The position numbers and the translations under genes are program-made. From Treponema sp. (GTDB taxonomy: Bacteria; Spirochaetota; Spirochaetia; Treponematales; Breznakiellaceae), in NCBI GenBank assembly GCA_009781635.1, contig WQXU01000003.1, positions 62,001-126,000 on the forward strand: DNA of 64,000 nucleotides, read 5' to 3'. The notes beneath the pieces are model-generated. The model was not told where the DNA came from. It saw only the letters and a program-made list of their open reading frames with translations, and searched no databases. This document shows positions 11,301 through 19,593 of this stretch, piece after piece. The first letter of the stretch is position 1. Every line of letters begins with the position of its first letter.

Positions 11301-14300
11301 AGCCGCTGTAATTAACAATAATATACACACAAGCGGCAGTCAAAATTACAACGGAGAGGTTGAGCTTCTTGGCGCTACAAGGACAATAACATCAACAGGC
11401 GGCAGCGTTAACATACCCTCTCTTGTTACAGGAGCTAATGGAGTTACTGTAAATGCGTTACAGGGAATTTCAATTGATAATTTATCTGCGCCTCCAAATA
11501 CTATTGATGGAATTGTCAGCCTTACCAATACAGGCACAGGAAATATTATTTTCACAAATACATCAAACAATCTTACATTGGGCGCAAACAACAGCGCGGC
11601 ATCCGGAAATATAAATGTAATTCAAACAGGGCCATTACTGATAAGCGGCATGACAATACCTTCTCCGAATGGAAGCATTAATCTTGAAGCAAGCGAAGAA
11701 ATAACCCAGACGGGAATAATATCAGCCGGTAGCTTGACATTAAAATCGGGCAGCCATATTGATTTACAGGAAAATAATACTGTAGGTGTGCTTACTGTAA
11801 CAGGCACGGAAGGAGATGTGCAATTTGCAAATAACGCTCCTCTTGCAATCGCAGGCATTAGCGGGTTAAGCGGAGCCAGTCAGAATATTACTATAACGGC
11901 AGCAGGAGCCATTTCACAGACAGGAAATATTACAACAAACGGAGAAGTTGTATTATCGTCAGGCGGAAATGTTTCGCAGAATGCGGCAAGTGCAATTGAC
12001 GCAGAAGAGCTTACAGTGAGCTCATCGGGCAGTATATTGCTTGGCAGTTTGAACAGCGTTAACAGCGTATCTTTATCAAATGCAAATACATCCGCATCAG
12101 GGGATATCATATTTAATAATGACGGAACACTTACAATAAAATCTGCAAATAATGCATCCGTTAACGCAGATATAAATATAAGTTCTGAAAACGGCAGTTT
12201 AAATATAATAGGAACTGCAACCGGAATTATAACAGGTAATGGCGCGATAATTTTTAAATCTGAAAACTATGATATTAGTATATCTGGAGCAATGACGGAT
12301 ATAATAACAGGATACAGGCTTGAGCTATTGGCGGAAAATGGAACAATTACAATTGGAGATGATGCTTCTGTTGGTTTTAATATAATAACAGTTACATCGG
12401 AAGTTTTTGATTGCAATATTGAAAAGCCGGCTGTGTCTATAGTGACTGACATACTGGAAGGAAAAGGCGGTATTACGCCAGGGGCTGCAGAAGGTCATGT
12501 ATGCGTACATTATATTACATCATCCTTGAATTATACAGGCAATGTTGCAGGGGATCGTATCCATTATCATATAGATACACCTAGAAATATTGTCTATTAT
12601 ATTGATGAATCGGTTCTGGGTGAATTCCCTCCTGCAAATCATTTTTACATAAAAGCTAATTCTACTCTGGGACAAATCTTTGGCGCTGAAACAAGAGGAG
12701 CAGACACCAATATATATATCATCGGTATTGCAGCTAACAATGGGGAAGCCAATACAAGAGATGTTACATTTAAAACGGCAAACGGATTTATTGAGTTCAG
12801 GGCCGACTATGTATCATCGGGTGCTCTTAACCTTGACCCTGCAGGAGGTATAAGACTTGTCAATGCTGACATTGTCATTTCCGGCAGCGGCAATTCATTT
12901 GATTCAAACGGAGCAGCAGTAACGCTTGCAATACCGCCTCTTGCAGTGCCGGGTACAAGCTTCATAAACGCCGCAGAAATTGATCTGGGTGCAATAACAG
13001 GCGGCGGCAATTCATTAACATTGACGGGAACTTCCACTTTAAACGGCGGCAGCGGAATTAATGCGCTGCAGGCAACAGGAAGCGTAACATTGGAGGCAGC
13101 GTTAAGCGCAAGCTCAATAAATGTAACAGGCGATGCTTATATAAATGCAGGAGTTAGTGCAGGTACAGTAAATATAACAAACAACGCGGAGATAAACGCT
13201 AATATTACTACAACGGCAGATCAAACCTACGGCGGAGCTGTAACTCTGGGCGGCGCCGGGACAACACGCACGCTTACAGGTTCGCCAAGCAGTACAGTGC
13301 TGTTTTCCGGTACGGTAAATGGCGCAAGAGAACTTGTAATAACTAATGCAGATGTCAGATTTAATGGATTGGTTGGAGATTCAACACCCTTGTCAGGCAT
13401 CACTGTTAATGCGACAGGAGTAAATACGCCGGGAGCTGCTGTAATTAACAATAATATACAAACAAGCGGAAATCAAATCTATCACGGTAATGTAAATCTT
13501 CAAGGCTCTGTCCCTCGGATAATAACATCAACAGGCGGCAGCGTTAACATGTACCGTCCTGTTACAGGAACTAATGGTGTTACTGTAAATGCGTTACAGG
13601 GAATTTCTATGGAAGCTGCCAATATGCTGACAGGAATTGTGACACTGAATAATAATCAGGCGGCTTTATCAAGCGGAGAAATAAGTTTTAATAATTCATC
13701 AACTTCATCTGTTACTGTTAGTTCAGTTAATAATACGAATAACGCTATTACAAAAATAAATACTTTAGGGCCTCTTGAAATAACGTCTCTTCAAACGCCC
13801 GGGAATGGAAGTATTACTCTTGGTGAATCCCCTGCAACAGTTGGAGAGCTGACCCAGACAGGGGCAATAACAACAGGAAAACTTCTAATAAATTCAACAG
13901 GAGCAATTACTCTTACAGAAGAAAATAATAGCGTAGATGAGCTTACAGTAACAGGCGCTGCAGGGAATGTAAAATTTACAAATAACGCTTCTCTTGTAAT
14001 CGCGGGCATTGGCGGGTTAAGCGGAACTAATCAGGATATTACCATAACGGCAGAAGGAGCCATTTCACAGACAGGAAATATGACAACAAACGGAAAAGTT
14101 GAATTATTGTCAGGCGGAAATATTACGCAGGGTACAGGTTTTGTAATTTCATCTGCGGCTCTTGAGGCAAACGCTGTTTCCGGAATAGTTCTTGGAAATA
14201 CGAATAATATTGACAGTGTCTCATTTATAAATGATCAAGGTGATATTACTTTTAGAAACAGCGGAAATTTCATTGTAACAGGCATTAGTAATGATATATC

Positions 14301-17300
14301 GAGCGGGACAAAGATAATTCTTGAATCAGAAAGCACCAATCTAAATGAAGGAATAAAAGTAACAGGAGAAATAACAGGGTACAGACTTGAATTGTTAGCT
14401 GAAAATGGAACTGTAGAGTTGGAAAGTACGCCTGCCAATGCAAATTTAATAAGGGTATATTCCGATGGCGAGTGCCATGATGAAGGAGAAGCTCCTGTTT
14501 ATATATTTGCAAGTAATTTTACAGGAACAGGCGGAATTACGCTGGAAGCAGATACGGGAGAAGTCTGCGTACGTGTTAAATCATATGCGAATTATACAGG
14601 CGCCGTTACCGGGGACCGTATTCATTATCACATAGATACGGATAAAAACATTGTTTACAGACATGGTGCTGACACTGATCCTTTACAGTTGGCATTTGCA
14701 GCTCCGTATCTTTATCTTCGCGCAGATTCAACTCTGGGGCGGGGGCTTTTAGCTAATACAACTGCAAGTGCAGGTAAAATATTTATTATCGGTATTAATA
14801 ATATTGGTCACGAAGCAAACATACGTAATGTTACATTTACAACAAGCGGGCAGATTGATATAAGAGGCGCATATGTATCATCGGGTAATTTTACTCTTAA
14901 TTCTGGAGCGGACGGTATCATTCTCCGCAATGCAGAAATTGATCTTCTTGATTCCGGTTTCAATTCAAACAACTCGAAATTAACTCTTGATGGAAATTCT
15001 AATAATAGTATAAGGGTTTCAAGTATTACACCTGGAAATGTTTCAAATATTATACTTGGCGGCGGAATTTATGGAACAATAGGCTCTGTAAATAATTTAA
15101 TTCTGGAAGGACAATCTGATATTTCTGTAACAGGAACAGTCGGGGAGCAGGCGCTTCGCCTTGGCGATATAAGCGTTCTCGCTGGAAATATTATATTCAG
15201 CGCATCAAGCCCTGTATATGCAAATAGTTATGTTCAGAATGCAGGAAGCGCTGAGTTCAACAGGGCCATGGATTATTTGGGAGGGTTCTCTTTTACAGGC
15301 ACTTCTCTTTCAATTGCAGATAACGCAAAAACAGAATCATCTTCATTCTCGTTTACAGGAACGAATATTACTCTTGGAAACAATTCACCTCTTGAAATAG
15401 GATCGGGCGGCATTACAATCAATAACAGCGGAACCTTTAATCAGGGGGCAGGAGCTGGTTTAACCTCTGCAGCAGCATTCAGGCAAACAGGTTCGGGAAA
15501 CAGCAATATTACAACATCAATACAAACAAACGGCGATATAAGTTTTATAGGGCCTGTTAACATTAGCGAATCCATTGCTATTAACTCAAGCGAAGGGGAC
15601 GGCGATATTAGTTTTGCAGAACAAGTTAATATGAGCCAAGCCATTGTTTTGGATTCAGGTAACGGTGACATAACATTTAGTTCCGCCGTTACAGGAAGCG
15701 GAAGCCTCGAAGTTAAAGCCGGTTCAGGCGATATTCTTGTTGAAGGACAAGTTGGAAGCTCAGCCGGACCTTTTGGTGATATAACTGTAACAGAGGTAAA
15801 TGACGCAACTTTCGAATCGGATGTTTATGCAGGCGATATAACAGTAAGAACAGCAAATGACGTAACTTTCAATTCGGCTGTTCATTCAGGCGATATAACA
15901 GTAACAGAAGCAAATGATGTAACTTTCAAGTCGGTCCATGCAGGCGATATTGATCTAATAGTAAATAATGCATCTTTTATGCAGATTGATGCCGAAAGTT
16001 TTACAATAGACAATAGCAGAACATATACGCAAAACGGCAATGTAAGCTTAAATAATCCGTTTACACAAAAAAGCACAACCGGTACAGGGGATGTATCGCT
16101 TGGCGCGGATATCACAGTAACAAATGACGATAAAGAAAATGCCGCTATACGTTTTGCAAGCATTATAGAACTTACAGAGAATGTAACATTCACATTACCT
16201 GAAAAAGGCGGATTTATCGTACTTGCAGAAGGAACAGAAGAAAATGCTTATTCCATTACACTAGCCGGCGGCAGCACTATTACAGAAGCTCTGGAAATAA
16301 GCAAAACTGCAGGAACCTTAAATGACATAACAATAAGCACGCAAAGTTATGTTATTATTAAAACAGGAGATACAATAAGGCAGGCAAATAGTAAGACTCT
16401 TACACTGGAAACAGTGGCAATTTTAAATCTTGTTATAAATGATAGCTCCTGGATTATAGGCGGAGATATAAATGAACCTGAAGATCTTAAAAAGTTTACC
16501 GGTTATTACGGCGCTTTAATTCTTAAAGAAGATACAAAACTTTTTGTACACGATATATATTTTAAAGGTATTTCGGATACTCAAAAATTCAGTTTTAGCA
16601 ATACAGGAAATGTAACCATTGATATTAAAGGCGATGCGCAAATAGCGGATAACGAAAAAGTTGATATAAAGCCTGATGATCTTCCGTATCTTGTGTTTGA
16701 GATGACAGGAGAAAATCCTTTAATTCCGCAGAACCTTATAGCAGATCAGGCAATTGGTAATCTTCGCATAACAGAAAACTCTCAAACTGTTCTTTCTACC
16801 AATAATGCGGATAAAACAATTCATATAAGAGGCGAAGTTTTATTATTCCCGCAGAGCGCTCCTGCAGGATTGGAAGCTGGCGATCATGATATTGTACTGT
16901 ATGCGGCTTTAACAGGTCAAAGAAATTTAAGTGAATTTCAGCATGTTGGATCGGATTCAATAAAATACACACGCTGGGAAAAATATACAGATGCTTCAAG
17001 TTATCCCATCAACCCAGATACAAGTATGGATACCTATGTTTTCAGGCAGGCTTCAGGCAGGAAAGTGTCTTTTGCAAAAGATGAGTATGATGAATCAGAT
17101 GATCCGGTATTTTTTGAAATTGTTGGCCATACAGTATGGCGCGAGTTTGAATGCTGGGATGTTCAAGGCGCTACAATACAATTTTCCATGCATCCGCATC
17201 AGCATATTGTTCTTGAAAAATTCTCAATCGGTATGTCAGGTGATAACGTTGATGAAAATAATTTTATAACAGTCACAAGATTAACAGAAAATCACGGTGT

Positions 17301-19593
17301 AAATCCTTACAGATATGAATTTAATAAACATGGAGAGCCTCCTGTAGCTCCGGGGGATCTTGGTTCTTATGCTATACCTGTATATCCAATACCTCCGAAT
17401 CTCAAGGCAACGCCCCAGGCAGAACAGGAAAAATACTGGAACATTAGCATCATTTTTGAGCATAATCCTGTTGACCCGCTGGGTAACTTCAGAAATGTAA
17501 GAATGTACTTTAGTCATTCAACAAACAGCGATCCGATTTTTATTGAAGATTCGGTATTCTTCCGGATTATTCCGTACTATGATTCAGCTTTAGAATTGGG
17601 TTACTTTAATTATAACTGGCTCAGAGGATTGGAACCAAGAACGATTCTCTACAGTTTTACAGAAGACTATACAGGGGAAGGAAGATTAAACAGAATAAGG
17701 GTTCAGACAAATTACATATTAAACGGTAATTTCACTGGATTTGATGTATATATAGAAGGATACGAGATAGAAAGAAATAGGCCTTCTAATGATGAAAAAT
17801 TTAATGGTTTTGATAGTGGCTTTCAGCTTGTCAGCTATTGGACAAAAACAGAATTTGACAGAGATTCATTCTATATTTATCTTAAACCAAAATTGGAAAT
17901 GGAACTTGATACCGGTAGCACTCCAGTCTGGAGCGTTAGAAATAACCCCAATCTAAGGGATACTGTAAAAGGAATACGTGTTGGAGTACCGGGTATTGAT
18001 ATAGATATAAAGCCTTTTGACACCATTCCTCCGCGCATTAAATATACTCTTACTCTTCCAGGTCATGATGAAACATATGTGCGAATGTCCGAAGCTGTTG
18101 AAGAAGGTGTATTCAGCCGTGATGTCGTTAAATGGCCAGAACCTACAATAGGATATACGTTTACATGGCAATATTTACCTATAGAAAGAGCTTCAAGAGA
18201 TTTTTCGCTGGAAGTAAATCCTGCCAATCTTGGGTATCTTTTGGGACAGAATCCGCTTGGAATAACAGAACTTTTTAATTTGGACATTAAGAATAATGTA
18301 CATAACGATCAATATTTCAGAATTAATAATATGGTAGATCAGGGACAGCGCGCGATGGACTGGAGCGATCGTTCCATAGACGGAGATTTTAGCCTGTATT
18401 ACAAGGGACCGAAATATCCTCTTAACTGGGGTTATACAGAGTATGCAAGGGTAACAGGGAACAGTCATTTAAGGGATAAATATCCTGAATTTATCGCTGA
18501 TGAAGAAATGGCGGAAACTAAAGATGGTGTTATTTCTATAGACCGTGTATTTATGCCGCCTAACAAACTCCTTACTGTTGAAATGATGGATGCTCTTGCT
18601 AATGGAAATGGACATCTTGTTACACCTGACAGATTTACTGCAGGAGAACCTGTTATTCGCCGTGTAACGGATGTCCTTGTATCAATTCCTCCAACTGAAA
18701 GTGATTCTGAAAATTATTTTGCATGGCCTGTATGGGTAAGAGATGAAAAGGAGCCTAATCCTGAAGGATTTAATGACAACAACGGTGAGTTCTGGGGACA
18801 GATAAATACAGATACTGCGATTATATGGGATTTTGACGGAACTAAATATCTTGAAAGAAGTGAAAATCTAATCATTCAAGTAAGGCTTAATAATGCCTTA
18901 AATTACGGCCTTAATTTGCTTTATGGTTTTGATGTTGATGTAAAGCACCGTAATCCTGCAGTTCGCGCAGAAAGGGGCACAAGCGCCGGAGGTTTATGGC
19001 TTGCCGATTCGAATGTAACAGCTCCTGACTTTTACCCTAATTTCTTTATGGTTCCTAAATTATTTTCTACAGAACCTGTTCTCCCTCAAGCATCCGCATC
19101 GTCTCTTTTTACATATAGAATTGATTCAGAAAATTTCTCAAACGGCGGCAAATTTGAATTCCTTCTTAGACTTCAGGGCATTGGCGGCACTGCTTCCTAT
19201 CTTTCCATCGCGCGCCTTGACATTCCGCGCGGAGCTGCAATTCCCGCTAATTGGTACACTCTTGTGCGCCCCTTCAGTTTTGACATACAGAACATACGGC
19301 TTCAGCGCGGCGGCGTTACCATCCTGAACAATGTCATTAATTCTGATGCGCGGGAAGTTACCTATCTGCGCTACAATCTTTTAAGGCCGGGCAGGGTAAC
19401 AATTCAGGTTCACACGCTGGACGGAACACTTGTAAGATCCATAAGGCGCAACGAGTACCGCGAGAAAGGCGAATATACTGATGCCTGGGACGGCACCAAC
19501 AACAGCGGAAGACCTGTTGCAAGGGGAATGTATTTTATACGTGTTGTCGGCCCTGATATAGACGAGATCAGAAAGGTAATGGTTGTCAGATAA
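2377..19593 (+). CDS. Giant secreted beta-strand-repeat protein (5738 aa)
   Basis: One uninterrupted 17.2-kb frame. The ATG at 2377 is chosen over the TTG at 2374 because AGGA lies five bases upstream. Residues 1-20 are a signal peptide ending VWG. Residues 21-60 carry the W-G-G-x-N-W...NW pattern often seen at the start of secreted beta-helix proteins. Residues about 60-4690 are Gly/Asn/Thr/Val-rich repeats of filamentous-haemagglutinin style, with units such as ITTNGNQTYTG, FNGTVNG and VRFDGNVGA, and six larger Cys/His modules. Residues about 4700-5640 are non-repetitive with more aromatic and charged residues. Residues about 5645-5738 are a FlgD-like Ig domain (AWDGTNNSGRPVARGMYFIR). Likely a surface or extracellular fibre or adhesin. 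No dedicated transporter gene is nearby. The era start codon overlaps the stop. Confidence 0.85.
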   Translation: MKRFSFFLTVFIFLSAGVWGDVFEWKGGTNWITPGNWRNVTTGEESAARFPNGIGDTAIINTAGYNVVINNTVLSEGLLLDSLVISTGTDIYFNGIDVDVSRLVINSQFVFRNVTMNATTTELNSNMFSNAFEDGARVSTVNLVVSTNTLQVDNNNFTMDGAGILIGGSGISITRTGAALSVGSIDSGGRVVTVSSNQNITFTGDISAQRLLVYATSNNAESGTASGNVTVNGSVNINTAIVGPSPFAGCTGVHSGNVSMYVKAQQFRAFGGTGVIDPAPLIPGQLCLNVSGGYLISDSDGKVAGTRFHACVGSSIIFTPEPRHIVYGPSDPGNIPSPYLHINSADALGASVLYSVASPYNIYIVNVGNTSPANTRSADFIVNGSGYIEIRGNYTSSGNLNLSPGAGGLRLDAAVINLTGNAFDASYPVTLAGAISSITASSITLGNVTGTNNNLTLSAVSGVVTLGGALTGVGNLTITSLLTNINNNITTAGNQIFNSAISLGGIVSPRVLTAGGFVQTSNTISGSMGLTVTANNDITIGAGGLNIGTANILRLNSITGNIDILGNITNTNRLIMQALGTVTVAGNATINVSSDGNHETSPGDGTGSAIYVRANTFNAPSGSGIIYPGPGPTRDNGEICLDVINFPGDGNGRINGVRFHLCSSSGTTPYDPANPPDKHIVYYTFAGAGVIPADSDLQNTAEYYFIHEDGEYIGELIRARAGRGIYIVDVTATPDDLTFDTSDGTGFIEFRRNYTSSHDLTLNAGTGVVRFTDNVNINIGSNDLNAVPPQPFPTGLAVNLTGTAIITASNVRLLDIGGTGTLNVFGNLNVRSKSIVAPENIVNIDAQNISLIVSQDVSFGPDNLPGPALPTTTLNAVTADSITLRAPVTTVGNQTYGTIVLFSNSPNLAIREFTSTGGGTISLGTVSSWNGPNTTAANQGDVALRINGNAVFNGAFSTATTSGANSAAGIRFLHVTGTSRINVSLTVSGADGGNSQFYGGNVELGGNVTLTGSAGNAIRFNGTVNGIAAESQNLEIATSNAWFGQAVGGSVPLSGLSVAGTTQMNASITTNGNQTYTGTVTLGGTGTNLFAAGATGNVLFSNTIVGGARPLVVTGVNVTFNGNIGAAAAGTRLTSVAVTATGTITIGTTTTAVTIFTSGAQTFNGNITLANNATFNANAGALVRFNNTVNGIAPNAQSLTITGANAHFEHAVGSTAALTSVSVAGTTQMNASITTNGNQTYTGAVILGDTAAPNLFASGTGTVLFSGTITGASPLEVTGANVTFSGNIGADGTRLTSVAVTTTTGTITIGTAAAAVTVFTSGNQTFNGNITFLNNAALSSTFNANATAGNTVNTVRFNGTVNGTRQLIVTNANAQFDGIVGGGTALTSVTVDGTSVINANITTTGNQAFNGTVEFGEGGAAARRLSSSGGNITASGIVSRAATLTGPVEILASQGISIGAVNTLGGDITLNNNQGATPAGNITFGTTAGITLSAINSAAAGDILINQSGSLEITSLQTASGRNITLGAVAAVGAVTQTGTITSGTLIINSSAGVILNQDNSVNTLSITGAGAAVEFVNNTALAIAPISGVNNNDVSITVNGVDNDITQTGLVTSVGVLRYTTQDGDVNIEASINAQRLIINADGRTVTVEPLAGINVSSLGNHDSPPGEGLGAAIYVHADTFNAIAGPLNIIPGPASPGELCLNVVYFPGDGNGRVNRYHWHIRIPDNKDVFFGSFPIPIEFNNTDFYHINSDTFTGNSNIAAGQNRDIYIVNAENNMHDLTFVTTGTGFIQFQDNNVFNGNVTLETASTGFIQFRDNNVFDGNVTLTPLTNPIRLNNANVSFNADFNGAQNFNMPVLLIGSAPNITANTIRAQNITLGSVTSGGTANDLALIATAASGNVFLNAAINANVVRNLNLTANGNITISNIINCAQLIVLAGSAGTINVTPSTPGSNTVFNINTTGGSAYDGRANVGQYYNRPVVLNGTFHFRGVAGTLIWFKDIVTHDLPGNNRRMYVSLADLRFEGNVTMARLDIGLNAVPYDMGTIYINTPNITATQANNNSMRFRGPVILEQNVTFTTAGAAANPARFFGTVDSAPAGGPFSLTVSNVGANFHRQVGGTNALLSVTTNNASVIVAGVRTTGNQTYTTGDVTISGQVGNGATGGGAAQNTGANVTFNATGENSTILFGGAVNNAADQNRALTVTSDNIRFNGNIGAAGNGVLTTVTATSNNAAAGSIVFGNNAAINIFTSGNQTYNGVINLNGNAAFTGGAAGTVLFNGTVNGFNATARTLTIATAAARFDGNVGAGNPVQSVQTAAVTINANITTAAAQTYGTVTLQATDTVRTLTGTAITLGAITGNGQSLIINGHGTNNASAQFNGAANTGIGNLTVNGATALNANVTFTGMGAAQSNIHFTGTVNSSNATARAFTITNANVRFDGNVGAAGTPIESLNVVANPPAGTAGTAEINSDITTTISQNYSGAVALGGAGTRTLISNTGSIRASGIVSKELAVTQVDISASQGIDLNNSANTLYGNIALNNNQTGTQSGAVALSTTGAVNVTGTNPANIASTDGNFTITANGDITVGAAGITAEGVIKLSSSSSGATINTTGAITGLRLELLAENGTVTIGSLITVSSGADEHDDNAAVLVDAANFNGAGNIEPGLTTGVVCVHVSASLNYTGNVTGERIHYHIDTNNNIVYRHGADNPSELSLLSPYFYLRADSTLGQNLFATTKGVNRNIYVIDITEVIHPSANSRNVTFETANGYIEFRDAYVSSGNLTLNPSGTNPLNGNIRLVDAGIGLSNAVFNSNGAVELAGTGGSVINAAGVVLGYITGNNNSLTINGPAGAANDDADAQLNGGAGIGALVINGEASFSASLLSANSVNVTGDADINANITTTANQTYGGDVTLGGSAGARTLTGTGSPSSTVLFSGTVNGARELVITNADVRFNGLVGNLTPLSGITVNATGVNTPGAAVINNNIHTSGSQNYNGEVELLGATRTITSTGGSVNIPSLVTGANGVTVNALQGISIDNLSAPPNTIDGIVSLTNTGTGNIIFTNTSNNLTLGANNSAASGNINVIQTGPLLISGMTIPSPNGSINLEASEEITQTGIISAGSLTLKSGSHIDLQENNTVGVLTVTGTEGDVQFANNAPLAIAGISGLSGASQNITITAAGAISQTGNITTNGEVVLSSGGNVSQNAASAIDAEELTVSSSGSILLGSLNSVNSVSLSNANTSASGDIIFNNDGTLTIKSANNASVNADINISSENGSLNIIGTATGIITGNGAIIFKSENYDISISGAMTDIITGYRLELLAENGTITIGDDASVGFNIITVTSEVFDCNIEKPAVSIVTDILEGKGGITPGAAEGHVCVHYITSSLNYTGNVAGDRIHYHIDTPRNIVYYIDESVLGEFPPANHFYIKANSTLGQIFGAETRGADTNIYIIGIAANNGEANTRDVTFKTANGFIEFRADYVSSGALNLDPAGGIRLVNADIVISGSGNSFDSNGAAVTLAIPPLAVPGTSFINAAEIDLGAITGGGNSLTLTGTSTLNGGSGINALQATGSVTLEAALSASSINVTGDAYINAGVSAGTVNITNNAEINANITTTADQTYGGAVTLGGAGTTRTLTGSPSSTVLFSGTVNGARELVITNADVRFNGLVGDSTPLSGITVNATGVNTPGAAVINNNIQTSGNQIYHGNVNLQGSVPRIITSTGGSVNMYRPVTGTNGVTVNALQGISMEAANMLTGIVTLNNNQAALSSGEISFNNSSTSSVTVSSVNNTNNAITKINTLGPLEITSLQTPGNGSITLGESPATVGELTQTGAITTGKLLINSTGAITLTEENNSVDELTVTGAAGNVKFTNNASLVIAGIGGLSGTNQDITITAEGAISQTGNMTTNGKVELLSGGNITQGTGFVISSAALEANAVSGIVLGNTNNIDSVSFINDQGDITFRNSGNFIVTGISNDISSGTKIILESESTNLNEGIKVTGEITGYRLELLAENGTVELESTPANANLIRVYSDGECHDEGEAPVYIFASNFTGTGGITLEADTGEVCVRVKSYANYTGAVTGDRIHYHIDTDKNIVYRHGADTDPLQLAFAAPYLYLRADSTLGRGLLANTTASAGKIFIIGINNIGHEANIRNVTFTTSGQIDIRGAYVSSGNFTLNSGADGIILRNAEIDLLDSGFNSNNSKLTLDGNSNNSIRVSSITPGNVSNIILGGGIYGTIGSVNNLILEGQSDISVTGTVGEQALRLGDISVLAGNIIFSASSPVYANSYVQNAGSAEFNRAMDYLGGFSFTGTSLSIADNAKTESSSFSFTGTNITLGNNSPLEIGSGGITINNSGTFNQGAGAGLTSAAAFRQTGSGNSNITTSIQTNGDISFIGPVNISESIAINSSEGDGDISFAEQVNMSQAIVLDSGNGDITFSSAVTGSGSLEVKAGSGDILVEGQVGSSAGPFGDITVTEVNDATFESDVYAGDITVRTANDVTFNSAVHSGDITVTEANDVTFKSVHAGDIDLIVNNASFMQIDAESFTIDNSRTYTQNGNVSLNNPFTQKSTTGTGDVSLGADITVTNDDKENAAIRFASIIELTENVTFTLPEKGGFIVLAEGTEENAYSITLAGGSTITEALEISKTAGTLNDITISTQSYVIIKTGDTIRQANSKTLTLETVAILNLVINDSSWIIGGDINEPEDLKKFTGYYGALILKEDTKLFVHDIYFKGISDTQKFSFSNTGNVTIDIKGDAQIADNEKVDIKPDDLPYLVFEMTGENPLIPQNLIADQAIGNLRITENSQTVLSTNNADKTIHIRGEVLLFPQSAPAGLEAGDHDIVLYAALTGQRNLSEFQHVGSDSIKYTRWEKYTDASSYPINPDTSMDTYVFRQASGRKVSFAKDEYDESDDPVFFEIVGHTVWREFECWDVQGATIQFSMHPHQHIVLEKFSIGMSGDNVDENNFITVTRLTENHGVNPYRYEFNKHGEPPVAPGDLGSYAIPVYPIPPNLKATPQAEQEKYWNISIIFEHNPVDPLGNFRNVRMYFSHSTNSDPIFIEDSVFFRIIPYYDSALELGYFNYNWLRGLEPRTILYSFTEDYTGEGRLNRIRVQTNYILNGNFTGFDVYIEGYEIERNRPSNDEKFNGFDSGFQLVSYWTKTEFDRDSFYIYLKPKLEMELDTGSTPVWSVRNNPNLRDTVKGIRVGVPGIDIDIKPFDTIPPRIKYTLTLPGHDETYVRMSEAVEEGVFSRDVVKWPEPTIGYTFTWQYLPIERASRDFSLEVNPANLGYLLGQNPLGITELFNLDIKNNVHNDQYFRINNMVDQGQRAMDWSDRSIDGDFSLYYKGPKYPLNWGYTEYARVTGNSHLRDKYPEFIADEEMAETKDGVISIDRVFMPPNKLLTVEMMDALANGNGHLVTPDRFTAGEPVIRRVTDVLVSIPPTESDSENYFAWPVWVRDEKEPNPEGFNDNNGEFWGQINTDTAIIWDFDGTKYLERSENLIIQVRLNNALNYGLNLLYGFDVDVKHRNPAVRAERGTSAGGLWLADSNVTAPDFYPNFFMVPKLFSTEPVLPQASASSLFTYRIDSENFSNGGKFEFLLRLQGIGGTASYLSIARLDIPRGAAIPANWYTLVRPFSFDIQNIRLQRGGVTILNNVINSDAREVTYLRYNLLRPGRVTIQVHTLDGTLVRSIRRNEYREKGEYTDAWDGTNNSGRPVARGMYFIRVVGPDIDEIRKVMVVR
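11143..11337 (+). repeat. Near-identical internal duplication, copy 1
   Basis: This about 195-bp segment of the giant gene matches 13276-13470 at a constant offset of 2133 bp, with about six substitutions seen by eye. It encodes the unit containing SPSSTVLFSGTVNGARELV and ending in the AAVINNNI line. Homology continues downstream at lower identity. Such close DNA identity points to recent duplication or gene conversion between repeats. Confidence 0.8.
13276..13470 (+). repeat. Near-identical internal duplication, copy 2
   Basis: Second copy of the about 195-bp segment at 11143-11337, in the same frame and orientation. The most visible difference changes VGNLTPLSG to VGDSTPLSG. The two copies flank one complete Cys/His supermodule, so recombination between them would delete or duplicate 2133 bp (711 codons) in frame. 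Confidence 0.8.

Larger units (their letters stand above)
3075..14930 (+). repeat. Six-copy supermodule array inside the giant gene
   Basis: A segment of roughly 180-200 codons recurs at about 3075-3570, 4090-4700, 7270-7860, 10210-10790, 12310-12870 and 14380-14930. The order within each copy is similar: a LELLAENGTVTIG-like start, an acidic/His stretch, then G-x-(V/I/L)-C-(L/V)-x-V. Next come GDRIHYHIDT or a variant, (H/N)IVY, a YFYLRADSTLG-like line, NIYI(V/I)(D/G)I and finally YIEFR-x-x-YVSSGNLTL. Copies 4-6 are closest to one another. Almost the only cysteines in the repeat region are in these modules (codons near 3235, 4294, 7480, 10387, 12502 and 14566). Confidence 0.7.

Noticed and set aside
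3555..18468. Many antisense open frames of 60-100 codons across the giant gene
   Set aside because: They follow the low-complexity Asn/Thr/Gly/Val codon use of the sense strand, have no ribosome sites, and translate to biased, family-less sequence.
2377..19593. Two-partner secretion exoprotein (TpsA) or classical autotransporter
   Set aside because: No TpsB partner gene adjoins and the C-terminus is a FlgD-like Ig domain instead of a beta-barrel; export route left open.
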